From: Lewinellaceae bacterium
GTDB taxonomy: Bacteria > Bacteroidota > Bacteroidia > Chitinophagales > Saprospiraceae
Length of the DNA: 64,000 bases
Assembly (NCBI GenBank): GCA_020636095.1
Contig: JACJYN010000002.1
Location: 1,674,001-1,738,000 of the forward strand
Reading direction: 5' to 3'
Shown: positions 42,229 to 49,592 of the stretch, one piece after another
How the letters are laid out: every line of letters begins with the position of its first letter
How positions within the stretch are numbered: position 1 is the first letter of the stretch
Program-made: the position numbers and the translations under genes
The notes under the pieces: generated by a model
What the model was told of the DNA's origin: nothing
The model's input: the letters and a program-made list of their open reading frames with translations, nothing else
Database searches by the model: none

Positions 42229-43515
42229 ATGAAAATTCTTAAAAATGCAATTTTTGCCCTGTCGGCCGTTCTGTTTTTCTCCGCTTGCAACAACGATGAT
42301 GAAGCTCCGACACCCGCCGAGTCGGCAACTTTTACGGTGACGATTGAAAACACCCTGGCGCCCAAAGATTACCTCGCTTCCGGCGCCACCGGGCTGCTCC
42401 TGTCTGGTGAACAGGAGCAATTTACGTTTCATGCAGGGAGAGGCGCCTTTCTCAACCTGGCCACCATGTTCGTACAATCCAATGACCTGTTTTACGCTTT
42501 CGATGAAAAGGGCCTTGAGCTGTACGATGAAAGTGGCAATGCCGTCACCGGCGACGTTACCGAATACCTCGGCTTATGGGATGCGGGCACCGAAGTGAAC
42601 GAAGCGCCGGGCGACGGGCCCAACCAGGCGCCCCGGCAGAGTGGGCCGAATACCGGAATGGACGAAAATGGGGTGGTCGGCCTGGTGAATGACGGCTACA
42701 CTTACCCGGCAAATGAGTCTGTAATCCGCGTTTCTTTGGCTCACGATGGCGGTACGGAATTCACCCTTACCCTTGAGAATATCTCCGGAAGCGCGTCTCT
42801 GCCGACACCTCTGGCGCCGGGGATATGGGCGGTACACGGTGCAGGTGTAAATTTGTTCGAAACCGGCAAAGCGGCCAGCGCTGGCCTGGAAGCCATTGCT
42901 GAAGATGGCAATAATGCCGCTATGGTGGCCAGCCTGGAGGACAAGACAGGTTATGTTTCTCCCTTCGCACCCGGCGTATGGGCCATTCATAATGCCGGTG
43001 ATATGCCTTTGTTCACAAATGGCGCCGCCGACCGCGGTGAGGGGCTGGAAGCCCTGGCGGAAGATGGCGACCCCAGCGTGCTGAATACTTCCCTCAACAG
43101 CGCCAACGATGTTATTGCTCATGGCGTATTCAACACACCGGAGGGCGCCACCGCTCCCGGCCCACTGATGCCAGGCGCCAGCTACAGCTTTACTTTTGAT
43201 GCGGAAGAAGGAGCCTACCTCAACCTGGCTACTATGCTGGTACACACCAATGACCTCTTTTACGCGTACGGCGAAGGAGGCCTGGCACTGTTCAACAACG
43301 GTATGCCGGTCAATGGGGACATCACCGGCAATATCCAGCTCTGGGATGCCGGTACGGAAGTCAACGAATACCCCGGCGCAGGCAACCACCAGCCCGCCCG
43401 AGGCGGCGGCGATTCCGGCCCGGATGAGAACGGCATAGTGCAGCCGGTGAACGATGCATTTACCTACCCGGCCGTCAGCGATGCCATTCGCGTGACGATC
43501 GAGGCCAAGAATTAG
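42229..43515 (+). CDS. Lipoprotein with two spondin-N-type domains
   Basis: A 428-residue secreted lipoprotein: signal peptide MKILKNAIFALSAVLFFSAC with lipobox FSAC, then a short acidic/Pro linker. Two related domains follow (about residues 35-190 and 285-428), each with the order FTFHAGRGAFLNLATMFVQSNDLFYAF / YSFTFDAEEGAYLNLATMLVHTNDLFYAY, then GDVTEYLGLWDAGTEVNE / GDITGNIQLWDAGTEVNE and DENGVV/I. This is the spondin_N domain (Ca-binding beta sandwich). The central segment PLAPGIWAVHGAG / PFAPGVWAIHNAG is repeated too. It is probably anchored in a membrane facing outward or the periplasm; function unknown. It is the first gene downstream of the GTGAT boxes. Confidence 0.8.
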   Translation: MKILKNAIFALSAVLFFSACNNDDEAPTPAESATFTVTIENTLAPKDYLASGATGLLLSGEQEQFTFHAGRGAFLNLATMFVQSNDLFYAFDEKGLELYDESGNAVTGDVTEYLGLWDAGTEVNEAPGDGPNQAPRQSGPNTGMDENGVVGLVNDGYTYPANESVIRVSLAHDGGTEFTLTLENISGSASLPTPLAPGIWAVHGAGVNLFETGKAASAGLEAIAEDGNNAAMVASLEDKTGYVSPFAPGVWAIHNAGDMPLFTNGAADRGEGLEALAEDGDPSVLNTSLNSANDVIAHGVFNTPEGATAPGPLMPGASYSFTFDAEEGAYLNLATMLVHTNDLFYAYGEGGLALFNNGMPVNGDITGNIQLWDAGTEVNEYPGAGNHQPARGGGDSGPDENGIVQPVNDAFTYPAVSDAIRVTIEAKN

Positions 43516-43703
43516 GGTTTGTCAGGTAAATTGGGGGGAGGCTGGCGCCTTCTCTCAATCCTTGTTGGAAAAGGGAAGCAGGACATTTATGAATCAAACT
43601 GAATCCCATACCGTTATTTTGCGTACTTAGAGTGTGTTCGAATAGTGAAGTTGTGCCGTGAGGCGGCCCTTCGTTTTTTTTACCCCCTGCTAAAGTCTTC
43701 AAA

Positions 43704-44504
43704 ATGAAAATTCCCATAGGCTTTTTGGCTACCAGTCTAGCGTTGGACACTTTTGATGGCCAGGAAGTTGCGGAAGGCTTGGTGTCATTCCGACTTCCGC
43801 TTTCCGACTTCCGACTTCTGTCCTACACTAGAAAGGTAGCCGGCTTTTTGGCGCTTCTGCTCTTATCCGGTTGCATCGGCGATGACGTCATCTTCGACAC
43901 CGTGCCCGAAGCTGTCCGCATCCTCAATCCAGTCGACTCCCTGACAGTGGGAACCTCCTACCAGTTGGAGGCCCGCTTTACGAACAACATCGGCCAGGCC
44001 GAAGAACGGCCCGTCGCCTGGTCCTCCTCCAATACAGCCGTGATAGCGATTGATGATACCGGCCTGGCCACCGCCCTGGCCAAAGGCACGGTCCGCCTGG
44101 CCGCCGAAGTGCCACTCGATGGGCAGGCGCCGGTGAACGACGCCATCGAGGTGATTGTCAGTGAAGAGGAAGTCATTGGCGGCCCTTCTGAAGAACGCAG
44201 CGGCGCGATCCGCACCACCAGTTCATACCTGCTGGAAGGTAGTTTCACCCTCCGGCAGGACGGCAACGACATCGTCCTGGAATTCGGTGAAGACTACCGC
44301 GCGTCCACCAGCCTGCCCGGCCTGTACGCCTACCTGACCAACAACCCCTCCACAGTCAACAACGCCTTCGAAATCGGCAGGGTGGAAACCTTCAGCGGCG
44401 CCCACAGCTACCGAATCAGCGGCGTCGGGCTGAATGACTATGATTACCTGCTGTACTGGTGTAAGCCCTTCAGCGTCAAGGTGGGGGATGGAGAGATGGA
44501 GTAG
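43704..44504 (+). CDS. Lipoprotein with BIG2-type Ig domain and DM13 domain
   Basis: The frame from ATG 43704 is 266 residues, but its first 38 codons cross a degenerate ttccgactt repeat and look non-coding. A CTG at 43818 would give a perfect lipoprotein signal (SYTRKVAGFLALLLLSGC), so the true start may be non-ATG or nearby. After the lipobox LSGC comes a bacterial Ig-like (BIG2) domain with VAWSSSNTAVIAIDDTGLATALAKGTVRL, then a C-terminal DM13 domain (GSFTLRQDGNDIVLEFGEDYRAS...YLLYWCKPFSVKVGDGEM) with the conserved Cys in YWCKPF. DM13 domains are proposed to act in extracellular redox reactions. It follows the spondin gene by 188 bases. Confidence 0.7.
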   Translation: MKIPIGFLATSLALDTFDGQEVAEGLVSFRLPLSDFRLLSYTRKVAGFLALLLLSGCIGDDVIFDTVPEAVRILNPVDSLTVGTSYQLEARFTNNIGQAEERPVAWSSSNTAVIAIDDTGLATALAKGTVRLAAEVPLDGQAPVNDAIEVIVSEEEVIGGPSEERSGAIRTTSSYLLEGSFTLRQDGNDIVLEFGEDYRASTSLPGLYAYLTNNPSTVNNAFEIGRVETFSGAHSYRISGVGLNDYDYLLYWCKPFSVKVGDGEME

Positions 44505-44557
44505 ACAGGGGACTTGCCTGGTTGATGGTTGAATTGTTGTAGGGTTATATTGTTGAG

Positions 44558-44668
44558 CTGGACTTTGGGCGGTCCGAGGTTGAAGGCGGAAAATTGGCGT
44601 CGAATGCCCATTTAGCGCCCCATTCCGACTTCCAACTTCGCACTTCCGACTTAACGTCCAAAGTCCAG
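44558..44668. repeat. Inverted repeat and ttccgactt repeats before the barrel gene
   Basis: Arms ctggacttt (44558-44566) and aaagtccag (44660-44668) enclose degenerate copies of ttccgactt/ttccaactt, the same unit seen at 43789-43818. The segment fills the gap between the DM13 and barrel genes. Confidence 0.45.
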
Positions 44669-44719
44669 ATTGTTGAGGGGCCATCCAACCGACTTACATC
44701 AACGAATCAAAAAAAGAAC

Positions 44720-45586
44720 ATGAAAAAAAATACCTTCTTCTTAATATTACTATTTCTGCTTTCTTACACTTCCTACGCCGGCGGCGGTTGGCCGCAACCC
44801 AAAGGCAAGGGGTACTTCAAGCTCAGCGAATGGTGGGTCATCTCCAACCAGCACTACACCGATGTGGGCCTTTTGGACCCCAACGTCACTACCGGTATTT
44901 TCAACACCAGCCTCTACGCCGAATACGGCTTCACCGGACGGCTGACCGGGGTGCTCTACTTCCCCTTTTTCAGCCGCGCCTATTTCAATAACACCGTCTC
45001 CGGCACCACTGGTGAAGTGATCACCCCCGGCGAAGCTATCAACACCGTAGGCGATACGGATATCGGACTCAAATACGGCATCCTCACCAACGGGCCGGTG
45101 GCTCTCAGCGCCACCCTTACCCTGGGGTTGCCCCTGGGTAACGACAGCGGCGGCAGTGGCGGCAACCTGCAAACCGGCGACGGCGAGTTCAACCAGCTAT
45201 TACAGCTAGACGCCGGCAAGGGTTTTCGCATCGGCAAGATCGACGCTTATGCCAATGCCTACGTTGGCTTCAACAACCGCACCAACGACTTCTCCGACGA
45301 GCTGCGCTTCGGCGTCGAGGGCGGCGCCACCTTTCTCAATGGCCGACTCCTCGCCATCCTCCGCCTCTACGGAGTGGAGAGCCTCAACAATGGTAAGCTG
45401 CCCAGCGAGTTGTCCACCAGCACCAGCATCTTCGCCAACAATACGGAGCACCTGAGCTTCTCGCCGGAGCTGGCCTACAACATTACGGATAAATGGGGGG
45501 TGTCGGTGAGTACGGGAAGGGCCTTATCTGGGAGATTGATCTTTGCGAATCCGTCGTATAGTGTGGGGGTGTTTGTGAAGTTGTAG
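44720..45586 (+). CDS. Outer-membrane beta-barrel protein (transporter/porin-like)
   Basis: A 288-residue protein from the ATG at 44720 (MKKNTFFLILLFLLSYTSYAGG, a clear signal peptide). The frame is open upstream to 44594 but crosses the intergenic repeat. The mature part alternates short strands and loops: GKGYFKLSEWWVISNQHYTD, LYAEYGFTGRLTGVLYFPFFSR, TDIGLKYGILTNGPVALSATLTLGLPLG and a terminal SPELAYNITDKWGVSVST...SVGVFVKL, ending in a hydrophobic residue as barrels do. The pattern resembles the small 12-strand 'phenol-degradation MetA-like' or DUF-type barrels. It may form a pore for the spondin/DM13 system; unproven. Confidence 0.65.
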   Translation: MKKNTFFLILLFLLSYTSYAGGGWPQPKGKGYFKLSEWWVISNQHYTDVGLLDPNVTTGIFNTSLYAEYGFTGRLTGVLYFPFFSRAYFNNTVSGTTGEVITPGEAINTVGDTDIGLKYGILTNGPVALSATLTLGLPLGNDSGGSGGNLQTGDGEFNQLLQLDAGKGFRIGKIDAYANAYVGFNNRTNDFSDELRFGVEGGATFLNGRLLAILRLYGVESLNNGKLPSELSTSTSIFANNTEHLSFSPELAYNITDKWGVSVSTGRALSGRLIFANPSYSVGVFVKL

Positions 45587-45687
45587 GCAGCCGGACACAA
45601 AAAAAACGCTTTACCGCTCATATCGAACTGATTTAAACTCATTAGGATAAAAAAAAATCAAATCCTTTCCTTTTAAAAAACATTTAT

Positions 45688-45735
45688 TAGATTTGGACTT
45701 ATTTTTAATGTAAACCCCAAAAAAGTAAGTCCAAA
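45688..45735 (+). promoter_or_regulatory. -7 box overlapping a 10-bp inverted repeat before the URI-like gene
   Basis: TAGATTTG (45688-45695) fits TAnnTTTG. A perfect inverted repeat tttggactta (45692-45701) / taagtccaaa (45726-45735) starts inside the -7 box and ends directly before the ATG at 45736. It could be an operator covering the start of transcription, or a 5' hairpin hiding the start codon. Confidence 0.45.
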
Positions 45736-46284
45736 ATGCCTTTAACTCAAATTAAAGCCAGTAAAAAATCATCTTTTATCCCACATCCAGGTAGTAAAGG
45801 CGGAGGAGGTAGCCCCCCGTTCTGGCTTTTTCTGCTCATCCTGGGCCTGGCCGGCGGCCTTGTTTACAACTATTCCCGTTATGAAGAAGTAGTACACACC
45901 AATCCGGATGGGAATCCCGCCCTGACGCCGGAACGGCAGGCGGAGATAGCTGGAAGACAGAAAAAGAACGCGGAGGAGGCAGAGCAATATATACTAATTG
46001 CTGTTGATCCAGGCTATCGAGAGTGTTATCTTTGTCCGGAAGGAAAGGTATGGCTGGAAACCGGTGAAATCGCAAAAATCGGTGTTTCTACCAATGGCCA
46101 AGGCAGATATTCTTCGGAGTTCTATATATATCATGGTGTCAACTACATCATGGAATATCGGGGAGATGTGACTACTGCCAAAAACAGGGAATTAGCCCGC
46201 CTGGGCAGTTATCCTCTTTTACCTGAGAATCAGAAAAGGCAACAAAAGTTGCTTTATCCACCACTGAATTCGAAGTTTGATTAA
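45736..46284 (+). CDS. Membrane-anchored protein with GIY-YIG/URI-like nuclease domain
   Basis: A 182-residue protein. A polar, Gly-rich N-terminus (about 1-27) precedes one membrane helix (FWLFLLILGLAGGLVYNY, 29-46) and a Pro/Gln-rich linker. The C-terminal 90 residues resemble the URI (GIY-YIG) fold used in polymorphic toxins: YLCPEGKVWLETGEIAKIGVSTN, the likely catalytic Arg in GQGRYSS, a Glu in AKNRELARLG, and a terminal Asn in LLPENQKRQQKLL. The match is by pattern only. A second small gene overlaps the 3' end. Codons are AT-rich compared with neighbours. It could be a toxin, a phage-type effector or a harmless membrane protein. Confidence 0.5.
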   Translation: MPLTQIKASKKSSFIPHPGSKGGGGSPPFWLFLLILGLAGGLVYNYSRYEEVVHTNPDGNPALTPERQAEIAGRQKKNAEEAEQYILIAVDPGYRECYLCPEGKVWLETGEIAKIGVSTNGQGRYSSEFYIYHGVNYIMEYRGDVTTAKNRELARLGSYPLLPENQKRQQKLLYPPLNSKFD

Positions 46285-46300
46285 TGAAAACTCTTTAGAA

Positions 46301-46630
46301 ATGGAATTCTTCGTTAATAAAATTGTCGACCACCCGGTTGTATCCAAAATAAACCTGGAGAAGATTAACCAACTATTGGCGTCTAAGGAACTGCCCAATA
46401 GTTTCCGGGGCGTCAATAAATGGGCTGTCACTTTTGTAGCCCGGGAACCCAACGATTATGTATTTGACGCCTGGCGAGAGAACGGGAAAATCTACCTGAC
46501 CATTCCGTTGGTTTACGAAAAGGTACTGACGGAAATGGAGGAAGAAATTACCCGGCGGTGTGGCGAATTGTTTGATCATTATGTTAAGTTACTCCAAGGC
46601 TTCGGGGCCGATCAAAACCCCGCCTCCTAA
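46301..46630 (+). CDS. Small hypothetical protein, possible immunity partner
   Basis: A 109-residue cytosolic protein from ATG 46301 (MEFFVNKIVDHPVV). A TTG at 46277 in the same frame would overlap the upstream gene by eight bases, and would make the two genes translationally coupled. It contains SKINLEKINQLL, a Trp-Ala-Val-Thr-Phe-Val strand and a helical C-terminus (VYEKVLTEMEEEITRRCGELFDHYV). I know no family. Its size, acidity and position after a URI-like domain protein resemble immunity genes. That reading depends on the toxin call being right. Confidence 0.5.
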   Translation: MEFFVNKIVDHPVVSKINLEKINQLLASKELPNSFRGVNKWAVTFVAREPNDYVFDAWRENGKIYLTIPLVYEKVLTEMEEEITRRCGELFDHYVKLLQGFGADQNPAS

Positions 46631-46663
46631 AGAAACGCACCAGATGAATCTGCCGCGTCCGGG

Positions 46664-47632
46664 CTACTCCGCCAGCCCAAAAAACCGCGCCGCCCAGTAG
46701 GACGAGAAAAAATCCACATCCCGGGCATACTGCCCTTCGGCGCCGCCTTGTGTAGCCTCTTCGCCCGGGTCGACAGCAATAGCGTGGCCCAGGCTGTCAA
46801 GGTCGTAGCGGAGGAGTACGGTAGCGCCGGTGCTGTCCTGGTAGGTGATGCGCTTGACCCGTTCATTCCCTTCAATAATTTCCACCTCAGCAGGGGCTTC
46901 CGGATCGAGGCCATAGAGGGCGGCCCACTGCTCGGTCAGCTCATGAGCGTTGATGATGCTAACAATGGGGTCGTCTACGCCGTGAAAGATGGCCAGCGCG
47001 GGGTACGGGCCGGTATAGCTTTCGTTCTGACGGCGTACCCGAGCCTCCCATTCCTCTGCTGAAAGGACGGCCTCTCCCCTCATTGCCTGGAAGCCGGTGG
47101 CCAAATCAGCAGCGGCGGCGTAGGGAATACCCGACATGACCGCCCCGGCGCGGAAATCCTCCGGATACGTTGCCAGCATAACGGCCGCCATAGCGCCGCC
47201 GGCGGACATCCCGGTGACGTACACCTTGGTGCTATCCACCAGCAATTCTTTATAAACATAGGACATCATCTGCCGGATAGAGCGGGCTTCGCCGCTGCCC
47301 TTACTGATATCTTCCGGGACGAACCAGTTGTAGCATTTGTTGAGGTTGTTGGTGCGTTTTTGCTGAGGATACAGCACCACAAAACCATGGTCAGCCGCCA
47401 GTTCGTTCCAGCCGCTGAGGCGGGCCATCTCGGCGGCATCCTGGGAGCAACCGTGCAGGACAACGACTAACGGGGCGCCGGCAGGCAACCCCTCCGGCAC
47501 GTAGTAGTAACCGTTCAGGTTTCCCGGGTTATCGCCGAAGTCTTTGACCTCAATCAGGCCGCCGTCGATGGCGGGCTGGCAGGCGGCCATTGTGATGGCC
47601 AGGCAAAGGCAGATGGTAGGTAGGTGGGTCAT
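46664..47632 (-). CDS. Secreted PHB-depolymerase-family esterase lipoprotein
   Basis: A 322-residue protein from ATG 47630-47632 (MTHLPTICLCLAITMAAC, lipobox MAAC). It has the alpha/beta-hydrolase fold of the PHB depolymerase/feruloyl esterase group. The oxyanion region is LVVVLHGCSQDAAEMARLSGWNELAADHGFVVLYPQQ, the nucleophile Ser about residue 143 in VTGMSAGGAMAAVMLATYP, and the late segments IFHGVDDPIVS and LDSLGHAIAVDPG hold the Asp and His. The family acts on polyesters or aryl esters outside the cell. It is not part of the adjacent molybdenum genes, from which a palindrome separates it. Confidence 0.85.
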   Translation of the reverse strand: MTHLPTICLCLAITMAACQPAIDGGLIEVKDFGDNPGNLNGYYYVPEGLPAGAPLVVVLHGCSQDAAEMARLSGWNELAADHGFVVLYPQQKRTNNLNKCYNWFVPEDISKGSGEARSIRQMMSYVYKELLVDSTKVYVTGMSAGGAMAAVMLATYPEDFRAGAVMSGIPYAAAADLATGFQAMRGEAVLSAEEWEARVRRQNESYTGPYPALAIFHGVDDPIVSIINAHELTEQWAALYGLDPEAPAEVEIIEGNERVKRITYQDSTGATVLLRYDLDSLGHAIAVDPGEEATQGGAEGQYARDVDFFSSYWAARFFGLAE

Positions 47633-47655
47633 TTTGAGTTTGTTTTTTGAGTGCA

Positions 47656-47811
47656 ACTATTCAGCAGTTAGCTTTTGGCGGTTAGCCATTAGCAAATTGC
47701 CTGCCCTTAAGGTTGATATGTTAAGTAAAAACCAGCAACTTAAACTTATATCTCATTTTTATGGACATCGGGCGCCAATAGCCCACAGCTAATCGCCAAT
47801 TGCTGAATAGT
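47656..47811. repeat. 156-bp imperfect palindrome
   Basis: Perfect 11-base outer arms actattcagca (47656-47666) and tgctgaatagt (47801-47811), continued inward by related ttagc/gctaa units (agttagcttttggcggttagcc against ggctatt..agctaatcgcc). It fills most of the 240-base gap between the esterase and modC. Confidence 0.55.
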
Positions 47812-47872
47812 CATTTTTGAGTTTTGATTGTTGAGCCTTGGTGCGGCGTTTTGCCTGGTTAACGATCCCTCT

Positions 47873-48742
47873 CTACCTCACCAACTCCGGCTGAAACGCC
47901 TGAAAACTAACCATCACCGAATCTCCCGGTTGCACTTGCTGAATATCTTTAGGACGGGCGGGCACGCGCACCACATTATGGCCGATCAGCACGTTGATGG
48001 CAAAGCCGGCCCCGGCCTCTTCGATGCTCAACACCTCCCCGCTCAGTCGAATATCCCCGTCCTGTCCGCTGGAAAAAAGGACCGCCTCCGGCAGGTCGGG
48101 CTGGCTGATTTGCCCCTGTCGCAGGGCTACAACCCGGCTGGCCAGCTTGAATATCTCTCTATAATCATGGCTGACGAGTAGGGTGGTCAATTGAAAAGCT
48201 TCGTGAAGCCGCAAGATGTAATTCTGTAATTTGCTGCGGATGCTGGCATCCAATGCCGAAAGCGGTTCGTCGAGCAATAACAACCGGGGCTTCCGAACCA
48301 GAGCCCGCGCCAGGGCCACCCGCTGCTGCTGCCCCCCGGAAAGCGTAGCGGGATAGGCGCCCTCCAGTTCTACCAATTCAGTGATGGCCATCAATTCGTC
48401 GACAATATCAGGACTCTGGTTTTTCGACAGGGCAAACGACAGGTTTTGCCGGACCGTCATATTGGGAAAGAGGGCATAATCCTGAAAAACCAGCCCGACG
48501 TTGCGTTCCTGTGGCCGGCGGTTGACCCCCTGGCGAGTGTCCAGCCATGTCTGTCCATCAAATCGAATAAAGCCTTCATCTGCCGGTATGAGGCCAGTCA
48601 GCAGGCGCAGTAAGGTCGTCTTCCCACTACCCGACGGCCCTGTAATGGCCAAAAACTCCCCCTCTTCGATATCCAGCCGGATATCCAGGTTCAGTGGCCC
48701 GCCGCCTGAGCTCAGCATTTTTTTTAGTCGAATCTCTATCAT
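47873..48742 (-). CDS. modC: Molybdate ABC transporter ATP-binding protein
   Basis: A 289-residue ATPase from ATG 48740-48742 (MIEIRLKKML). The frame is open 31 codons further upstream without domain content. Walker A is GPSGSGKTT at about 35-43, the Q loop VFQDYALFPNMTV, the signature LSGGQQQRVALARAL, Walker B LLLLDEPLSALDA and the switch His in LLVSHDYREIF. A C-terminal TOBE-like domain (about 215-289) suits molybdate/tungstate regulation. It is downstream of modB on the same strand. Molybdate is inferred from the cofactor genes and ModB. Confidence 0.88.
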   Translation of the reverse strand: MIEIRLKKMLSSGGGPLNLDIRLDIEEGEFLAITGPSGSGKTTLLRLLTGLIPADEGFIRFDGQTWLDTRQGVNRRPQERNVGLVFQDYALFPNMTVRQNLSFALSKNQSPDIVDELMAITELVELEGAYPATLSGGQQQRVALARALVRKPRLLLLDEPLSALDASIRSKLQNYILRLHEAFQLTTLLVSHDYREIFKLASRVVALRQGQISQPDLPEAVLFSSGQDGDIRLSGEVLSIEEAGAGFAINVLIGHNVVRVPARPKDIQQVQPGDSVMVSFQAFQPELVR

Positions 48743-48798
48743 TGTCTTTCTCTCCAAATCGGGTGGAAAGATACGGGAAATTGATGGGTAAATGGGTG

Positions 48799-48912
48799 TC
48801 AGTGTGTGGGTGTATCTATCTGCGTTTATATTCAATCATTCGCTAATTCAGTCCTTCATTCCTTTCCTGGAGTTTCCGGAGTGCCCTCACAGATACACTG
48901 ATACACTGATAC
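48799..48912. repeat. Low-complexity palindromic repeat in modB-modC gap
   Basis: gtgtcagtgtgtgggtgtatc near 48797-48817 faces three tandem atacactg units near 48892-48912 in inverse orientation. The gap of 174 bases is longer than expected within a transport operon. Confidence 0.4.
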
Positions 48913-48916
48913 ACTA

Positions 48917-49591
48917 TTACCCCGTCCTCAGCAACCTCCGGTTGATGCTGTACACCAGCGCCAGGATAGTGAAAGCAAAAGCCACCAGCACCAGTGCGTA
49001 CTGGTTCGCCATGCCGTAATTGAGTGCTTCCACCTCGTCGTAAATGGCGATGGAGGCCACCCGGGTTTGGCCGGGGATGTTGCCCCCGATCATAAGAATG
49101 ACGCCGAATTCGCCTACGGTATGGGCGAAGGCCAGCACAATGCCGGTCAGTAGAGGAGGTTTGATATTGGGGAGTTGTACGCGAAGCAGCGTCTGCAACC
49201 GGGATTTACCGAGGGTGTAAGAGGCTTCCGCCAGGTTGCGCGGCAGGTTTTCAAAGCCGGATTGGACGGGCTGCACCATGAAGGGAAGGCTGTAAAAGAT
49301 AGAACCGACGACCAGTCCGGCGAACGTAAATACCAGCCTCAGCCCGAAGGTATGTTCCAGCCAGGCGCCCAGTTGCCGCTCGGGGCTGAAGGCCAGCAGC
49401 AGGTAAAAGCCCAGAACAGTGGGGGGAAGGACAAGCGGCATGCTGATCAGGGCCTCCAGAAAGGGCTTCCATCGGCTTTGGCTTTGAGAAAGCAAATAAG
49501 CAATAGGGATGCCGATAAAGATGAGCAGCACCGTTGTGGCGGCTGCCAGTTGGAACGTCAACCAGAGGGTTTGCCAGAAAGCCGCCGCCAT
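48917..49591 (-). CDS. modB: Molybdate ABC transporter permease
   Basis: A 224-residue inner-membrane permease with five or six helices. The cytosolic EAA loop that contacts ModC is LAEASYTLGKSRLQTLLRVQLPNIKPPLLTG, and the segment SMPLVLPPTVLGFYLL is the recognised ModB/CysT permease block. The start MAAAFWQTLWLTFQLA fits the usual ModB N-terminus. It abuts the MobB-MobA gene (one base apart). No periplasmic ModA was found in the window, so the binding protein must be encoded elsewhere. Confidence 0.9.
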   Translation of the reverse strand: MAAAFWQTLWLTFQLAAATTVLLIFIGIPIAYLLSQSQSRWKPFLEALISMPLVLPPTVLGFYLLLAFSPERQLGAWLEHTFGLRLVFTFAGLVVGSIFYSLPFMVQPVQSGFENLPRNLAEASYTLGKSRLQTLLRVQLPNIKPPLLTGIVLAFAHTVGEFGVILMIGGNIPGQTRVASIAIYDEVEALNYGMANQYALVLVAFAFTILALVYSINRRLLRTG

Positions 49592-49592
49592 C

